Shown piece after piece: positions 16,749-24,891 of a stretch of DNA of 64,000 nt (positions within the stretch are counted from its first letter, which is position 1; each line of letters begins with the position of its first letter). Both the position numbers and the translations under genes were made by a program. The stretch is from Algoriphagus boseongensis. GTDB lineage: Bacteria > Bacteroidota > Bacteroidia > Cytophagales > Cyclobacteriaceae. The notes under the pieces are model-generated. The model was not told the origin of the DNA and made no database searches. It worked only from the letters and a program-made list of their open reading frames with translations. Where the stretch lies: NCBI RefSeq assembly GCF_004362805.1, contig NZ_SNYF01000006.1, forward strand, positions 744,001 through 808,000. The letters are read 5' to 3'.

Positions 16749-18017
16749 ATGGCAAAAACATTGATTTACAAATTTGGAGGGGCTTCAGTAAAAGATTCGA
16801 CTGCAGTAAGAAATTTGACTGAAATTCTCCGTAATCGATTGCGAAATTCAATGGTAATCGTGGTTTCGGCCATGGGAAAAATCACTAATTCCCTTGAGGA
16901 GATTCTTTCGCTCAAAATTTCCAATAAAGACTTTTCTGAGAATAGTGCAAAAATAAAAGATTTTCATTTTCAGATTTGTAAAGAATTATTCCCCGAAAAT
17001 CACACGGTTTTCGCTCAATTGGACAATTTGTTTTTCCAGCTTAACAAGGACTTGGAAAGAACTTTGACCAGAGAAAATTACGATGAATTTTATGACCGAA
17101 TAGTAAGTTTTGGGGAGCTGATATCTTCAAAAATTGTAGCCGAATTTCTTTGTCATCAGGGATTGATTGTTTTATGGCAAGATGCCAGAGAGGTAATTCA
17201 TACCAATTCAGATTTTCGATTTGCAAAAATCGACTGGGCCAAAACCAGAAAATCCTGTCAATCTATTTGGAAGCCGATGTTGGAAAATTTCCCGATTTTA
17301 ACTCAGGGGTTTATAGGTTCTGACGATAAGAAAAGAACCACCACTTTGGGACGAGAGGGCTCTGATTTTACAGCTGCAATATTGTCTACAAGTTTGGATG
17401 CGGGTTCGGTTACCATTTGGAAGGATGTCCCTGGGGTATTAAACGCCGATCCGAAAATTTTTCCCAATACCAAAAAGTTTGAAGAGCTAGGCTATAGGGA
17501 GGCGGCTGAGATGACCTATTTTGGAGCGTCAGTAATCCATCCCAAGACAATCAAGCCTTTGGCTAATGCAGGGATTCCCTTGTTTGTGAAATCCTTTTTG
17601 GATCCGGAGGCCTCAGGTACCAAAATTCATGAGAATGCCCCCGTTCACTCCATTCCGACCATTGTTTTAAAAAGAGATCAAATCCTGGTCAGTTTTAAAG
17701 TGACAGATTTTACTTTTATAGAGGAGCAGCATATCCATACTATTTATGAGCAACTTAAATCCTTAAAGTTGAGGGTAAACATGCTCCAGCTTTCTGCGAT
17801 TTCTGTTTCCTTGGTGATTGATAGCCAACTTTTCAAATTAGAAAACTTGCTCGACAAGCTTAAGGATCAATTTGAAATCAGGTATAATGAGGGACTGGAA
17901 TTGCTGACAGTTTTGCATCCGAGGATGGATGAAATTTCCACTTTGCAAGAAGGATATGAAGTTCTTTTGGAACAAGCCACCCGAAATACCTTTCAGGCGG
18001 TGAGAAGAAAATCCTGA
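16749..18017 (+). CDS. lysC: monofunctional aspartokinase
   Basis: This 422-residue enzyme phosphorylates aspartate, the first step toward lysine, threonine and methionine. It has the KFGGAS loop at the start, the active-site regions FGELISSKI and TTLGREGSD, and a C-terminal regulatory part at about 300-420 that is shorter and more diverged than in ThrA. It is the second aspartokinase in the window and is not linked to the thr operon, which suggests separate, probably lysine-responsive control; the effector is inferred. No lysine pathway genes are adjacent. Confidence 0.92.
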   Translation: MAKTLIYKFGGASVKDSTAVRNLTEILRNRLRNSMVIVVSAMGKITNSLEEILSLKISNKDFSENSAKIKDFHFQICKELFPENHTVFAQLDNLFFQLNKDLERTLTRENYDEFYDRIVSFGELISSKIVAEFLCHQGLIVLWQDAREVIHTNSDFRFAKIDWAKTRKSCQSIWKPMLENFPILTQGFIGSDDKKRTTTLGREGSDFTAAILSTSLDAGSVTIWKDVPGVLNADPKIFPNTKKFEELGYREAAEMTYFGASVIHPKTIKPLANAGIPLFVKSFLDPEASGTKIHENAPVHSIPTIVLKRDQILVSFKVTDFTFIEEQHIHTIYEQLKSLKLRVNMLQLSAISVSLVIDSQLFKLENLLDKLKDQFEIRYNEGLELLTVLHPRMDEISTLQEGYEVLLEQATRNTFQAVRRKS

Positions 18018-18082
18018 ATAGGAATGATTCAGAAGGCTTAAGTTTTTATATTCAAAGACTTAACCAAAAACCTGAACAACCT

Positions 18083-19186
18083 ATGGCCTCTCGCAGAGAA
18101 TTTCTTCAAAAAGCAGGATTATCTACCCTTGCTATTTCACTTCCTCTTGCCAATTCTTTTGGAAAGACTAATGAAATCAAAAATGACCAAGTGCTTCGTG
18201 TAGCCATCATGGGGCTGGGAAGCTATGGCACCAGAGTGGCTGAGGCGATGAAGGATTGCAAAAGGGCCAAATTGGTTGGCGTCATCAGCGGAACTCGTTC
18301 AAAAGTGGAAGCTTGGCAGCAGAAGTATGGTATTCCTGCCAAAAACTGCTACAACTACGAGAATTTTGACCAGATCAAGGATAATCCAGACATCGATGCT
18401 GTCTATGTAATTACTCCAAATTCCTTGCATAAGCCTTATTCTATCCGAGTAGCAAAAGCTGGAAAGCATGTGATTTGTGAGAAACCGATGGCATTAAATG
18501 CTGTGGAAGGCAAAGAAATGGTCGATGCATGCAAAGCTGCAGGGGTTCATTTATTGATTGGGTATCGGATGCATTTTGAAGCAAAAACTCTTGAAGTAGT
18601 CAAAAGACAAAGAGAAGGGGCTTTTGGAAAGACTTTATTTTTTCAGGGTTTGAGTGGATTTAGTATTGGTGACCCTACCCAATGGAGACTTAACCGGGAG
18701 CTGGCAGGCGGGGGATCCATGATGGATATAGGAATTTACTCTGTCAATGGATCTCGATATATGCTTGATGAAGAACCAATTTGGGTTACCGCTCAGGAAG
18801 TGAAAACTGATCCTGTCAAATTTAAAGAAGGCGTGGATGAGACGATCACCTTCCAAATGGGCTTCCCTTCAGGAGCAGTCGCATCTTGTCTTTCTACCTA
18901 CTCGCTGAATAATTTGGATAAATTTTTCCTTAATGGAACCAAAGGTTTTGCGGAAATGCAGCCCTCAACCGGTTATGGTCCGATTAAGGCTTGGACTAAT
19001 CAAGGTCCAATCGAGGCGGAACACATTACCCATCAAACTACACAAATGGATGAAATGGCGGCCATTATTCTGGACGGAAAAAAACCAATAATTCCTGTGG
19101 ATGGAGAAGAAGGACTGAAGGATATGGTAATTGTGGACGCAATTTATAAAGCTGCAAAAATCGGTGAAAAAGTGATGCTTGGCTAA
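18083..19186 (+). CDS. Gfo/Idh/MocA family oxidoreductase with Tat-like signal
   Basis: This is a 367-residue NAD(P)-dependent oxidoreductase related to glucose-fructose oxidoreductase. The N-terminus SRREFLQKAG looks like a twin-arginine signal, so the protein may be exported already folded with its cofactor. The Rossmann loop GLGSYG follows the signal at about residues 45-50, and EKPMALN is the family's conserved EKP motif. The substrate is probably a sugar or sugar derivative; it cannot be specified. Its stop codon overlaps that of the convergent GNAT gene. Confidence 0.88.
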   Translation: MASRREFLQKAGLSTLAISLPLANSFGKTNEIKNDQVLRVAIMGLGSYGTRVAEAMKDCKRAKLVGVISGTRSKVEAWQQKYGIPAKNCYNYENFDQIKDNPDIDAVYVITPNSLHKPYSIRVAKAGKHVICEKPMALNAVEGKEMVDACKAAGVHLLIGYRMHFEAKTLEVVKRQREGAFGKTLFFQGLSGFSIGDPTQWRLNRELAGGGSMMDIGIYSVNGSRYMLDEEPIWVTAQEVKTDPVKFKEGVDETITFQMGFPSGAVASCLSTYSLNNLDKFFLNGTKGFAEMQPSTGYGPIKAWTNQGPIEAEHITHQTTQMDEMAAIILDGKKPIIPVDGEEGLKDMVIVDAIYKAAKIGEKVMLG

Positions 19187-19698
19187 ACCGGACTTTGATT
19201 CGGAGTGAGAATTAATTGCATAAAGACCAGGGTTTGCCATTGATTGAATTTGATGGCGACCTCTGGAATTCTGGCTACTTCGATAAAGCCTAATCGCTGA
19301 TGGAAGTGGTAACTACCCAAGTTTTTGGAGTCCATTCCGGCGATCATCGCATGGTATCCCTGACTTTGGGCCAAGTCAATCAATCTTTTCATCAATTCCA
19401 TTCCCAAACCTTTGCCTTGTGCTTTTTTGGTCAGGTAGATGGAATGTTCGATTGTCTTTCTATAGCCTGGCTTGGCTCTGAACATGCCATAGGTAGCGTA
19501 CCCACAAACTTCATTTTCCGATTCTCCGATCAAAATCGGATGACCCGCCTTTTCTTTTTCCTGAAAAAGCTGTTTCACTTCCTCCAAGGTTTTGGGGTCG
19601 TAATCATAGTTATGAAAAGTGTTTAAGATGGAGTCATTGATGATGTTCCTCACGGCCTCAGCATCAGTTTCTCGATAAGGACGAATGAGAAACTCCAT
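19183..19698 (-). CDS. GNAT family N-acetyltransferase
   Basis: This 171-residue protein (start at 19698, MEFLIRPYRE) is a GNAT acetyltransferase of the phosphinothricin-acetyltransferase-like group. The acetyl-CoA loop KKAQGKGLGMELM, the preceding strand HSIYL and the late LGSYHFHQRLGF segment are all present. The start I use lies one base after the stop of the fructosamine kinase gene, so it is third in the LMW-PTP/kinase operon. Substrate unknown; an amine product of protein or metabolite repair would fit the context, but this is only a suggestion. Confidence 0.85.
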   Translation of the reverse strand: MEFLIRPYRETDAEAVRNIINDSILNTFHNYDYDPKTLEEVKQLFQEKEKAGHPILIGESENEVCGYATYGMFRAKPGYRKTIEHSIYLTKKAQGKGLGMELMKRLIDLAQSQGYHAMIAGMDSKNLGSYHFHQRLGFIEVARIPEVAIKFNQWQTLVFMQLILTPNQSPV

Positions 19699-19699
19699 A

Positions 19700-20572
19700 T
19701 TATTGAAAGCGCTGTAGAATTTTTTCAATACCGGGAAGGTAGGCTGTCCCAAAAAGATTTAAATGGACTAAGAGCGGATACAAATTGTAAACTCCGATTC
19801 TGCTTTCAAAACCGGGTTCTAAGGGTAGGACGGACTCGTAAGCCTCATAAAATCTGGAATCAAATCCACCAAAAAGGCGGCTAAAGGCCAAATCCATTTC
19901 TCTATGCCCATAATAGATCGCTGGATCTATTAAACAGGGTTTCCCTTCTCTATCGCAAATCACATTTCCTGACCAAAGGTCTCCATGTAAAAGTGCCGGT
20001 TTTTCTTTTGGGAAAAGAGAGTCGAGCTTGGGGTAAATAGCCTGGAAATTTTTCAAAAAATCCAGGGGAATCAATCGATCAAAGTAAGCCTTCCCCAACA
20101 TGGGCTCGAGCCTTTGTTCAATAAAGAAATCTAGCCAATTGTCGAAAGGATGGTTTTTTTGATGCAGAGAGGCGATGAAATTATCAGACTCTAAGCCAAA
20201 ATGAGAAAAGGAATTTAGGTGAAGGTTAGCTAATCCCAATCCCAAGTCTTCCCAATAATCCAAGTGCTGCCGGGAACTGGGGATAAATTCAGAAAGCAAG
20301 TAGTTGTAATCCTCTACTCGTCCATGATCAAAGGTTTTAGGGACCTTCAGAAAAGTAGAATTTTTGAGTTTTTTAAGGCCTTCAGCCTCTTTGACCAAAA
20401 TATCACGCTCATGGTCAAAGTTTAATTTGAGGAAAAAGGAACCCTCTGATGTATCTAATTTTACGCCTTGATTATGATTCCCAGCGGCGATCAAACTTGC
20501 AGATTTGAGTTGGGTAAATGGTCCCAAAGCATTAAAAAGTATCTGCTCGTAAATCTCGCGTTGGTCAAGCAT
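19700..20572 (-). CDS. fructosamine kinase family protein (ketoamine kinase)
   Basis: The 290-residue protein carries the fructosamine-3-kinase signature HGDLWSGN (196-203) with D198 as the expected catalytic base, and the metal-binding LIDPA aspartate at 216. The N-terminal lobe GNHNQGVKL and FFLKL supplies the nucleotide lysine. Members phosphorylate sugar adducts on protein amines, which destabilises them; bacterial members often prefer ribulosamines and erythrulosamines over fructosamines. It overlaps the LMW-PTP gene by 8 bases, and the association of these two families in bacteria has been linked to removal of glycation damage. Confidence 0.92.
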   Translation of the reverse strand: MLDQREIYEQILFNALGPFTQLKSASLIAAGNHNQGVKLDTSEGSFFLKLNFDHERDILVKEAEGLKKLKNSTFLKVPKTFDHGRVEDYNYLLSEFIPSSRQHLDYWEDLGLGLANLHLNSFSHFGLESDNFIASLHQKNHPFDNWLDFFIEQRLEPMLGKAYFDRLIPLDFLKNFQAIYPKLDSLFPKEKPALLHGDLWSGNVICDREGKPCLIDPAIYYGHREMDLAFSRLFGGFDSRFYEAYESVLPLEPGFESRIGVYNLYPLLVHLNLFGTAYLPGIEKILQRFQ

Positions 20573-21056
20573 AGAGTTGATGAGTGACTTTTATTTTATG
20601 CAAGAAACTATCAATTGCCTCATCCAAAATCTGATAAATTTCCTCAAACCCTTCTTCACCACCATAATAAGGATCAGGAACAGACATTCCCTGCCAATCC
20701 GATACGAAATCCCGCATCAAATGAATTTCTTTTTCCTGAAAATTAAACCTGACTTTTAGATTATTGAGGCTTCTGAGATTGTGGTCATCCATTGCCAAGA
20801 TGTAATCAAAATCCCTAAAATCGGTTCGATTGACTTGTCGGCCTCTGTGATTGATTTTCAAGCCATACTTGGAGGCACACTTAAGGGTTCTCTCATCGGG
20901 CAGTTCGCCGATGTGAAAATCAGAAGTGCCTGCACTATCACATTTGAACTTACCTTCCAATCCCAAGTTTTTAATCTTATGATTGAAAATAGCTTCGGCC
21001 AAAGGGGACCTACAGATATTACCAAGACAAACGAATAAAACTTTAATCATAATCAA
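20565..21056 (-). CDS. low-molecular-weight protein tyrosine phosphatase family
   Basis: The P-loop CLGNICRS (residues 10-17) matches CX5RS and the general acid is D128 in VPDPYYGG, followed by the usual tyrosine pair. At 163 residues it is a standard single-domain enzyme. It may start at the first ATG or two codons later (MIKVLF). Enzymes of this family hydrolyse phosphotyrosine but some also remove phosphate from phosphorylated ribulosamines on protein; the overlap with a fructosamine kinase gene favours that second role here. There is no tyrosine kinase or exopolysaccharide gene beside it. Confidence 0.9.
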   Translation of the reverse strand: MIMIKVLFVCLGNICRSPLAEAIFNHKIKNLGLEGKFKCDSAGTSDFHIGELPDERTLKCASKYGLKINHRGRQVNRTDFRDFDYILAMDDHNLRSLNNLKVRFNFQEKEIHLMRDFVSDWQGMSVPDPYYGGEEGFEEIYQILDEAIDSFLHKIKVTHQLYA

Positions 21057-21217
21057 TTAATACAGTACTGGGTTAACTTTCGGAAAAGTTGGGCTTTGAA
21101 TCTAATTAATTTTCAGACCAATTGCATGGAATGAAATTGATTTTTGGGCAAAAATTATTTCATGGGGAAAATGAAAGGCCAAAGGTTGAAAAAAATGTGG
21201 AAATCTCAGGTATTGCC

Positions 21218-21225
21218 TACTTTTG
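21218..21225 (+). promoter_or_regulatory. -7 box immediately before waaA
   Basis: TACTTTTG matches TAnnTTTG and ends 4 bases before the waaA ATG, so the transcript would start at or beside the start codon. No clear -33 element is seen (TGTGG lies at the expected place). Confidence 0.4.
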
Positions 21226-21229
21226 AAAG

Positions 21230-22477
21230 ATGAAATTACTGTATCAGGCTTTTTTTTGGGTTTTGCCGGGGATTTTGAATGCCTTAGCCTTGATCTCTCC
21301 TAAAATCATGCACTTTTTGAAGGGAAGGGAAGGATTATTTCAGTCCTTAGCAAAGTTTAGAAATGATCATCCAGGCAGATTAGTTTGGGTTCATGTCGCT
21401 TCCTTGGGCGAATATGAGCAGGCCAAGCCACTGATAGCCAAATGGAAAGAGGCAAAGCCAGAATATTTGATTGTAGTAAGTTTTTTTAGCCCTTCTGGCT
21501 ATGATCCTGCAATCAAAAAGCCACAACCAAATGTAGATTTTATCACCTATCTCCCGTTGGATAAGAAGAGCTGGGCAGAGGAGTTCGTGGAGATTCTGCG
21601 GCCAGAACTTGCATTTTTTGTAAAGTACGATCTCTGGTTTTTCCACATCCAAGCTTTGAAAAGAAGGAATATTCCTACCTACCTGATTGCTGCGTCTTTT
21701 AGACCAAATCAGATTTATTTTGCCTGGTATGGAGGGTTTTTTAGAAAAATACTTTCCGATTTGAATTGGATTTTTACCCAAAATGAGGAAAGCATTTCCC
21801 TTTTGAAAAGGTATGGAATCACGCATGCTTTACGCGCAGGTGACACCCGTTTTGATCGGGTATCGGCTACGGCTAATGCTCCCAAAGAGCTCAAGGATAT
21901 TGAGGAATGGGTAAATAATCAGCCAACGATTGTGGTTGGTTCTGCATGGGATGAGGATATGAGCTTATTGATTCCCTTGATCAATTCTAATTCTGGCTAT
22001 AAATGGATCATCGCTCCACATGACTTGGATCCATCACCCATGAAAAAATGGGCTGATCAGATTGAGCTTGAATCCAAAAAATATTCGGAATGGAATTCTA
22101 CAGAAAAGAATCCGGTATTGTTTATTGATAACATTGGGATGCTTTCTTCATTGTATCAGTTTGCCAAAATCGCTTATGTGGGAGGAGCTTTTGGAAAAGG
22201 GCTACATAATATTTTAGAACCCCTGGGTTTTGGAATTCCAGTGATTTTCGGGAAAGTCAAAAAGCTTGGCAAATTTCCTGAATCAGTTCAGAGCCAAAAA
22301 GAAGGATGTGGGTTCGAGGTTTCGAATGCACAGGAATTGCAGGGAATTTTTGAGAAGTTGAACCAAGATGATTTTTATGAAAAATCTGCATCTTCTGCCC
22401 AAAAATGGGTAAAATCGAACTTGGGTGCTGCTGATAGAATAATATCGCACATACTATCCCATCCGAAAGAATCATGA
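21230..22477 (+). CDS. waaA: 3-deoxy-D-manno-octulosonic acid transferase
   Basis: WaaA adds Kdo from CMP-Kdo to lipid A precursors at the cytoplasmic face of the inner membrane. The 415-residue GT30 enzyme has a hydrophobic N-terminal anchor (about residues 3-22), then HVASLGEYEQAKP containing the catalytic glutamate, and a GT-B C-terminal domain with GGAFGKGLHNILEP. Its presence shows an outer membrane with Kdo-containing lipopolysaccharide. Its stop overlaps the rsgA start (ATGA), so the two genes form an operon. Confidence 0.95.
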   Translation: MKLLYQAFFWVLPGILNALALISPKIMHFLKGREGLFQSLAKFRNDHPGRLVWVHVASLGEYEQAKPLIAKWKEAKPEYLIVVSFFSPSGYDPAIKKPQPNVDFITYLPLDKKSWAEEFVEILRPELAFFVKYDLWFFHIQALKRRNIPTYLIAASFRPNQIYFAWYGGFFRKILSDLNWIFTQNEESISLLKRYGITHALRAGDTRFDRVSATANAPKELKDIEEWVNNQPTIVVGSAWDEDMSLLIPLINSNSGYKWIIAPHDLDPSPMKKWADQIELESKKYSEWNSTEKNPVLFIDNIGMLSSLYQFAKIAYVGGAFGKGLHNILEPLGFGIPVIFGKVKKLGKFPESVQSQKEGCGFEVSNAQELQGIFEKLNQDDFYEKSASSAQKWVKSNLGAADRIISHILSHPKES

Positions 22478-23397
22478 AAGGAAGAGTCATCAAGTCCACC
22501 GGGAGCTGGTATATCGTCAAATCTGAGGATAGAATACTATCTGCCAGGCTCAAAGGAAAATTCAAGCAGGAGGATTTGAAACTGACCAATCCAATTGCTG
22601 TTGGGGATTGGGTGGAATTGGAAAAAGAGGCGGGACAAGAGACTGCCGTGATTTCCGAGATTTTGCCAAGGGAAAACTATGTGATCCGAAAGTCCACCCG
22701 AAAGCAGCATTTTTCCCACATTATCGCAAGCAATTTGGATCAGGCCATTTTGGTCATCACCATGAAGAAGCCGAGAACTTCCTTGGGATTTATTGATCGG
22801 TTTTTGGTTAGTACGGAAAGCTTTCGAATTCCAGCGATTTTGGTGGTTAACAAAATGGACCAACTGGATGGGGAAGAGGAGGAAGAGTGGCTCCAAGATA
22901 TTCATGAAATTTATGAGCCCTTAGGCTATACTGTTCTAGAGGTATCCGCTCTTAAAGACAAAGATTTAAAGGAGAAGTTCTTGCCTTTCATTCAAGGCAA
23001 GTCGAGTTTGATTTCAGGCCATTCCGGAGTTGGAAAGTCTACCTTGCTCAATGCACTCATTCCTGAAGCCAGTCAAGAGACTAAAGAAATTTCCGGTTAT
23101 AGCGCCAAAGGGGTGCATACTACCACTTTTGCAGAAATGTTTTTCTTGGCTGAAGGGGGAGATTTGATTGACACACCGGGGATCAAGGAATTCGGAATCT
23201 TGGATATTGAGGAAAACGAACTGTCTCACTATTTCCCGGAAATGCGAGAATATCTAGGTCAATGCAAATACAATAATTGCACGCATACCAATGAGCCTGG
23301 GTGTATAGTTCTTAAGAAACTTGAGGAAGGCTATATCCATCCTTACCGATACCGGAGCTATGTGAATATTTTGGAAGAAGAGGATACCCATCGCTGA
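22474..23397 (+). CDS. rsgA: ribosome small-subunit-dependent GTPase A
   Basis: RsgA is a circularly permuted GTPase that assists late maturation of the 30S subunit. The motif order is diagnostic: G4 NKMD (126-129) comes before G1 GHSGVGKST (182-190) and G3 DTPG (233-236). An N-terminal OB-fold covers about residues 1-65, and the C-terminal zinc site is C264, C269, H271, C277. Length 307 is typical. It overlaps waaA by 4 bases. Confidence 0.96.
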   Translation: MKGRVIKSTGSWYIVKSEDRILSARLKGKFKQEDLKLTNPIAVGDWVELEKEAGQETAVISEILPRENYVIRKSTRKQHFSHIIASNLDQAILVITMKKPRTSLGFIDRFLVSTESFRIPAILVVNKMDQLDGEEEEEWLQDIHEIYEPLGYTVLEVSALKDKDLKEKFLPFIQGKSSLISGHSGVGKSTLLNALIPEASQETKEISGYSAKGVHTTTFAEMFFLAEGGDLIDTPGIKEFGILDIEENELSHYFPEMREYLGQCKYNNCTHTNEPGCIVLKKLEEGYIHPYRYRSYVNILEEEDTHR

Positions 23398-23452
23398 TCG
23401 GCTTTGATCCCATTCCAAATTGGCCTAATTTTCCTTTTTGAAAATCATCCCA

Positions 23453-23944
23453 ATGAGCGAAGTACTCAATCATAAACAAATCGGGCAGAAAATCTCCCGC
23501 ATGGCTTTTGAAATCTACGAGAGGAATTTGAATGCTGCAGGAGTAGTTTTTGCTGGCATTTCTGGAATGGGAACTACCCTTGCTAAACTTTTGGCAGATG
23601 AGGTAAGAGCCATTTCTCCGATTCCGGTCGAAGAAGTTGAGGTGTTGTTGGATAAAAAGGCTGTTTCCAATTCGGAAGTGGAGCTTTCAACCTCAATTCA
23701 TTTAAGTGGGAAAACCATCATTTTGGTGGATGATGTACTGAACACCGGAAAGACTTTGGTTTATGCGATGAAGCCATTTTTGGAACATGAAATTCAAAAA
23801 ATGGAAATCGCAGTTTTGGTGAATAGAAGTCATGGTTTGTTTCCAGTACGTCCCGATTATACCGGATACGAATTAGCTACCACACTTAGTGAGCACATTC
23901 GGGTAGATTTTTCTGAAAATCAATACTCAGTTCATTTGGATTAA
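23453..23944 (+). CDS. PyrR-like phosphoribosyltransferase
   Basis: This type I phosphoribosyltransferase has the PRPP motif [12 protein letters not shown] and a C-terminal segment [13 protein letters not shown] that resembles PyrR/uracil phosphoribosyltransferase. I use the ATG at 23453 (163 residues) rather than the in-frame TTG five codons upstream. It may be a salvage enzyme or a regulator; RNA binding as in PyrR cannot be judged from the sequence. PanB follows after one base, suggesting cotranscription with pantothenate synthesis although no functional link is obvious. Confidence 0.82.
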   Translation: MSEVLNHKQIGQKISRMAFEIYERNLNAAGVVFAGISGMGTTLAKLLADEVRAISPIPVEEVEVLLDKKAVSNSEVELSTSIHLSGKTIILVDDVLNTGKTLVYAMKPFLEHEIQKMEIAVLVNRSHGLFPVRPDYTGYELATTLSEHIRVDFSENQYSVHLD

Positions 23945-23945
23945 T

Positions 23946-24767
23946 ATGTCTGTTCATTCCTCCGCTACTGTAAAAAGAATTACCACCCATACGCTTCAAG
24001 AAATGAAGCAAAGAGGGGAAAAAATATCCATGTTGACTGCCTATGATTATAGCATGGCCAAAATCGTGGATGCAGCGGGCATGGATATCATTTTGGTGGG
24101 AGACTCTGCCTCCAATGTAATGGCAGGCCACGAGACCACCCTTCCGATTACTCTTGACCAGATGATTTACCATGCTTCTGCGGTGGTGAGGGCGGTAAAG
24201 AGATCATTTATCGTAGTGGATATTCCTTTTGGTAACTATCAGGGGAATAGCTCTGAAGCTTTGCGCTCAGCAATCCGGATCATGAAAGAATCTGGTGCTC
24301 ATGCGGTAAAAGTAGAAGGAGGATCTGAAATCAAAGAATCCGTGAGTAGGATTCTTAGTGCAGGAGTTCCAGTGATGGGACATTTGGGTCTGACCCCTCA
24401 GTCAATTTATAAATTTGGAACTTATACTGTTCGGGCAAAAGAAGAAGCAGAAGCCAATAAACTTCTGGAGGACGCCAAGATTTTGGAACAGTGTGGATGC
24501 TTTGCCATAGTTCTGGAAAAAATTCCAGCCTCACTGGCTAAGAAGGTTGCGGAGTCAGTTTCCATTCCTGTTATCGGAATTGGGGCAGGCCCTCATGTGG
24601 ATGGTCAGGTTTTGGTGATGCATGATATGCTTGGAATTACCCAAGAGTTTAAACCGCGATTTTTAAGGCAATATGCGGACCTTCAAAGTGTGATGATGGA
24701 TGCTTTCCAGCAATACATCAGCGATGTGAAGCGAAAGGATTTCCCTTCAGAAAAAGAGAGTTACTGA
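23946..24767 (+). CDS. panB: 3-methyl-2-oxobutanoate hydroxymethyltransferase
   Basis: PanB transfers a hydroxymethyl group from methylene-tetrahydrofolate to ketoisovalerate, the first committed step to pantothenate and coenzyme A. The conserved [25 protein letters not shown] and [13 protein letters not shown] segments are present and the length of 273 is normal. It lies one base after the PyrR-like gene and ends at a strong terminator. No other pantothenate genes are nearby. Confidence 0.96.
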   Translation: MSVHSSATVKRITTHTLQEMKQRGEKISMLTAYDYSMAKIVDAAGMDIILVGDSASNVMAGHETTLPITLDQMIYHASAVVRAVKRSFIVVDIPFGNYQGNSSEALRSAIRIMKESGAHAVKVEGGSEIKESVSRILSAGVPVMGHLGLTPQSIYKFGTYTVRAKEEAEANKLLEDAKILEQCGCFAIVLEKIPASLAKKVAESVSIPVIGIGAGPHVDGQVLVMHDMLGITQEFKPRFLRQYADLQSVMMDAFQQYISDVKRKDFPSEKESY

Positions 24768-24791
24768 TCCATTTTTCCTGAATAAATCTTC

Positions 24792-24817
24792 AAAGCACCC
24801 TGATTTGGGTGCTTTTT
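24792..24817 (+). terminator. terminator after panB
   Basis: AAAGCACCC (24792-24800) pairs with GGGTGCTTT (24807-24815) around a six-base loop and runs into a T-stretch, a standard intrinsic terminator. Confidence 0.85.
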
Positions 24818-24846
24818 GCATTTATATACGTCAATTGCCGTATTCC

Positions 24847-24873
24847 TTGGTGTTGGTGCAAGAGATAGCTTTG
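24847..24873 (+). promoter_or_regulatory. probable promoter of the beta-propeller gene
   Basis: TTG at 24847-24849 and TAGCTTTG at 24866-24873 are spaced by 16 bases, slightly short of the usual 18-20. The box lies 18 bases upstream of the chosen ATG at 24892. Confidence 0.4.
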
Positions 24874-24891
24874 ATCAAAATTCTTTTAACG

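Noticed and set aside
24805..24891. In-frame TTG extension of the beta-propeller gene
   Set aside because: It would start within the panB terminator and would precede a good signal peptide.
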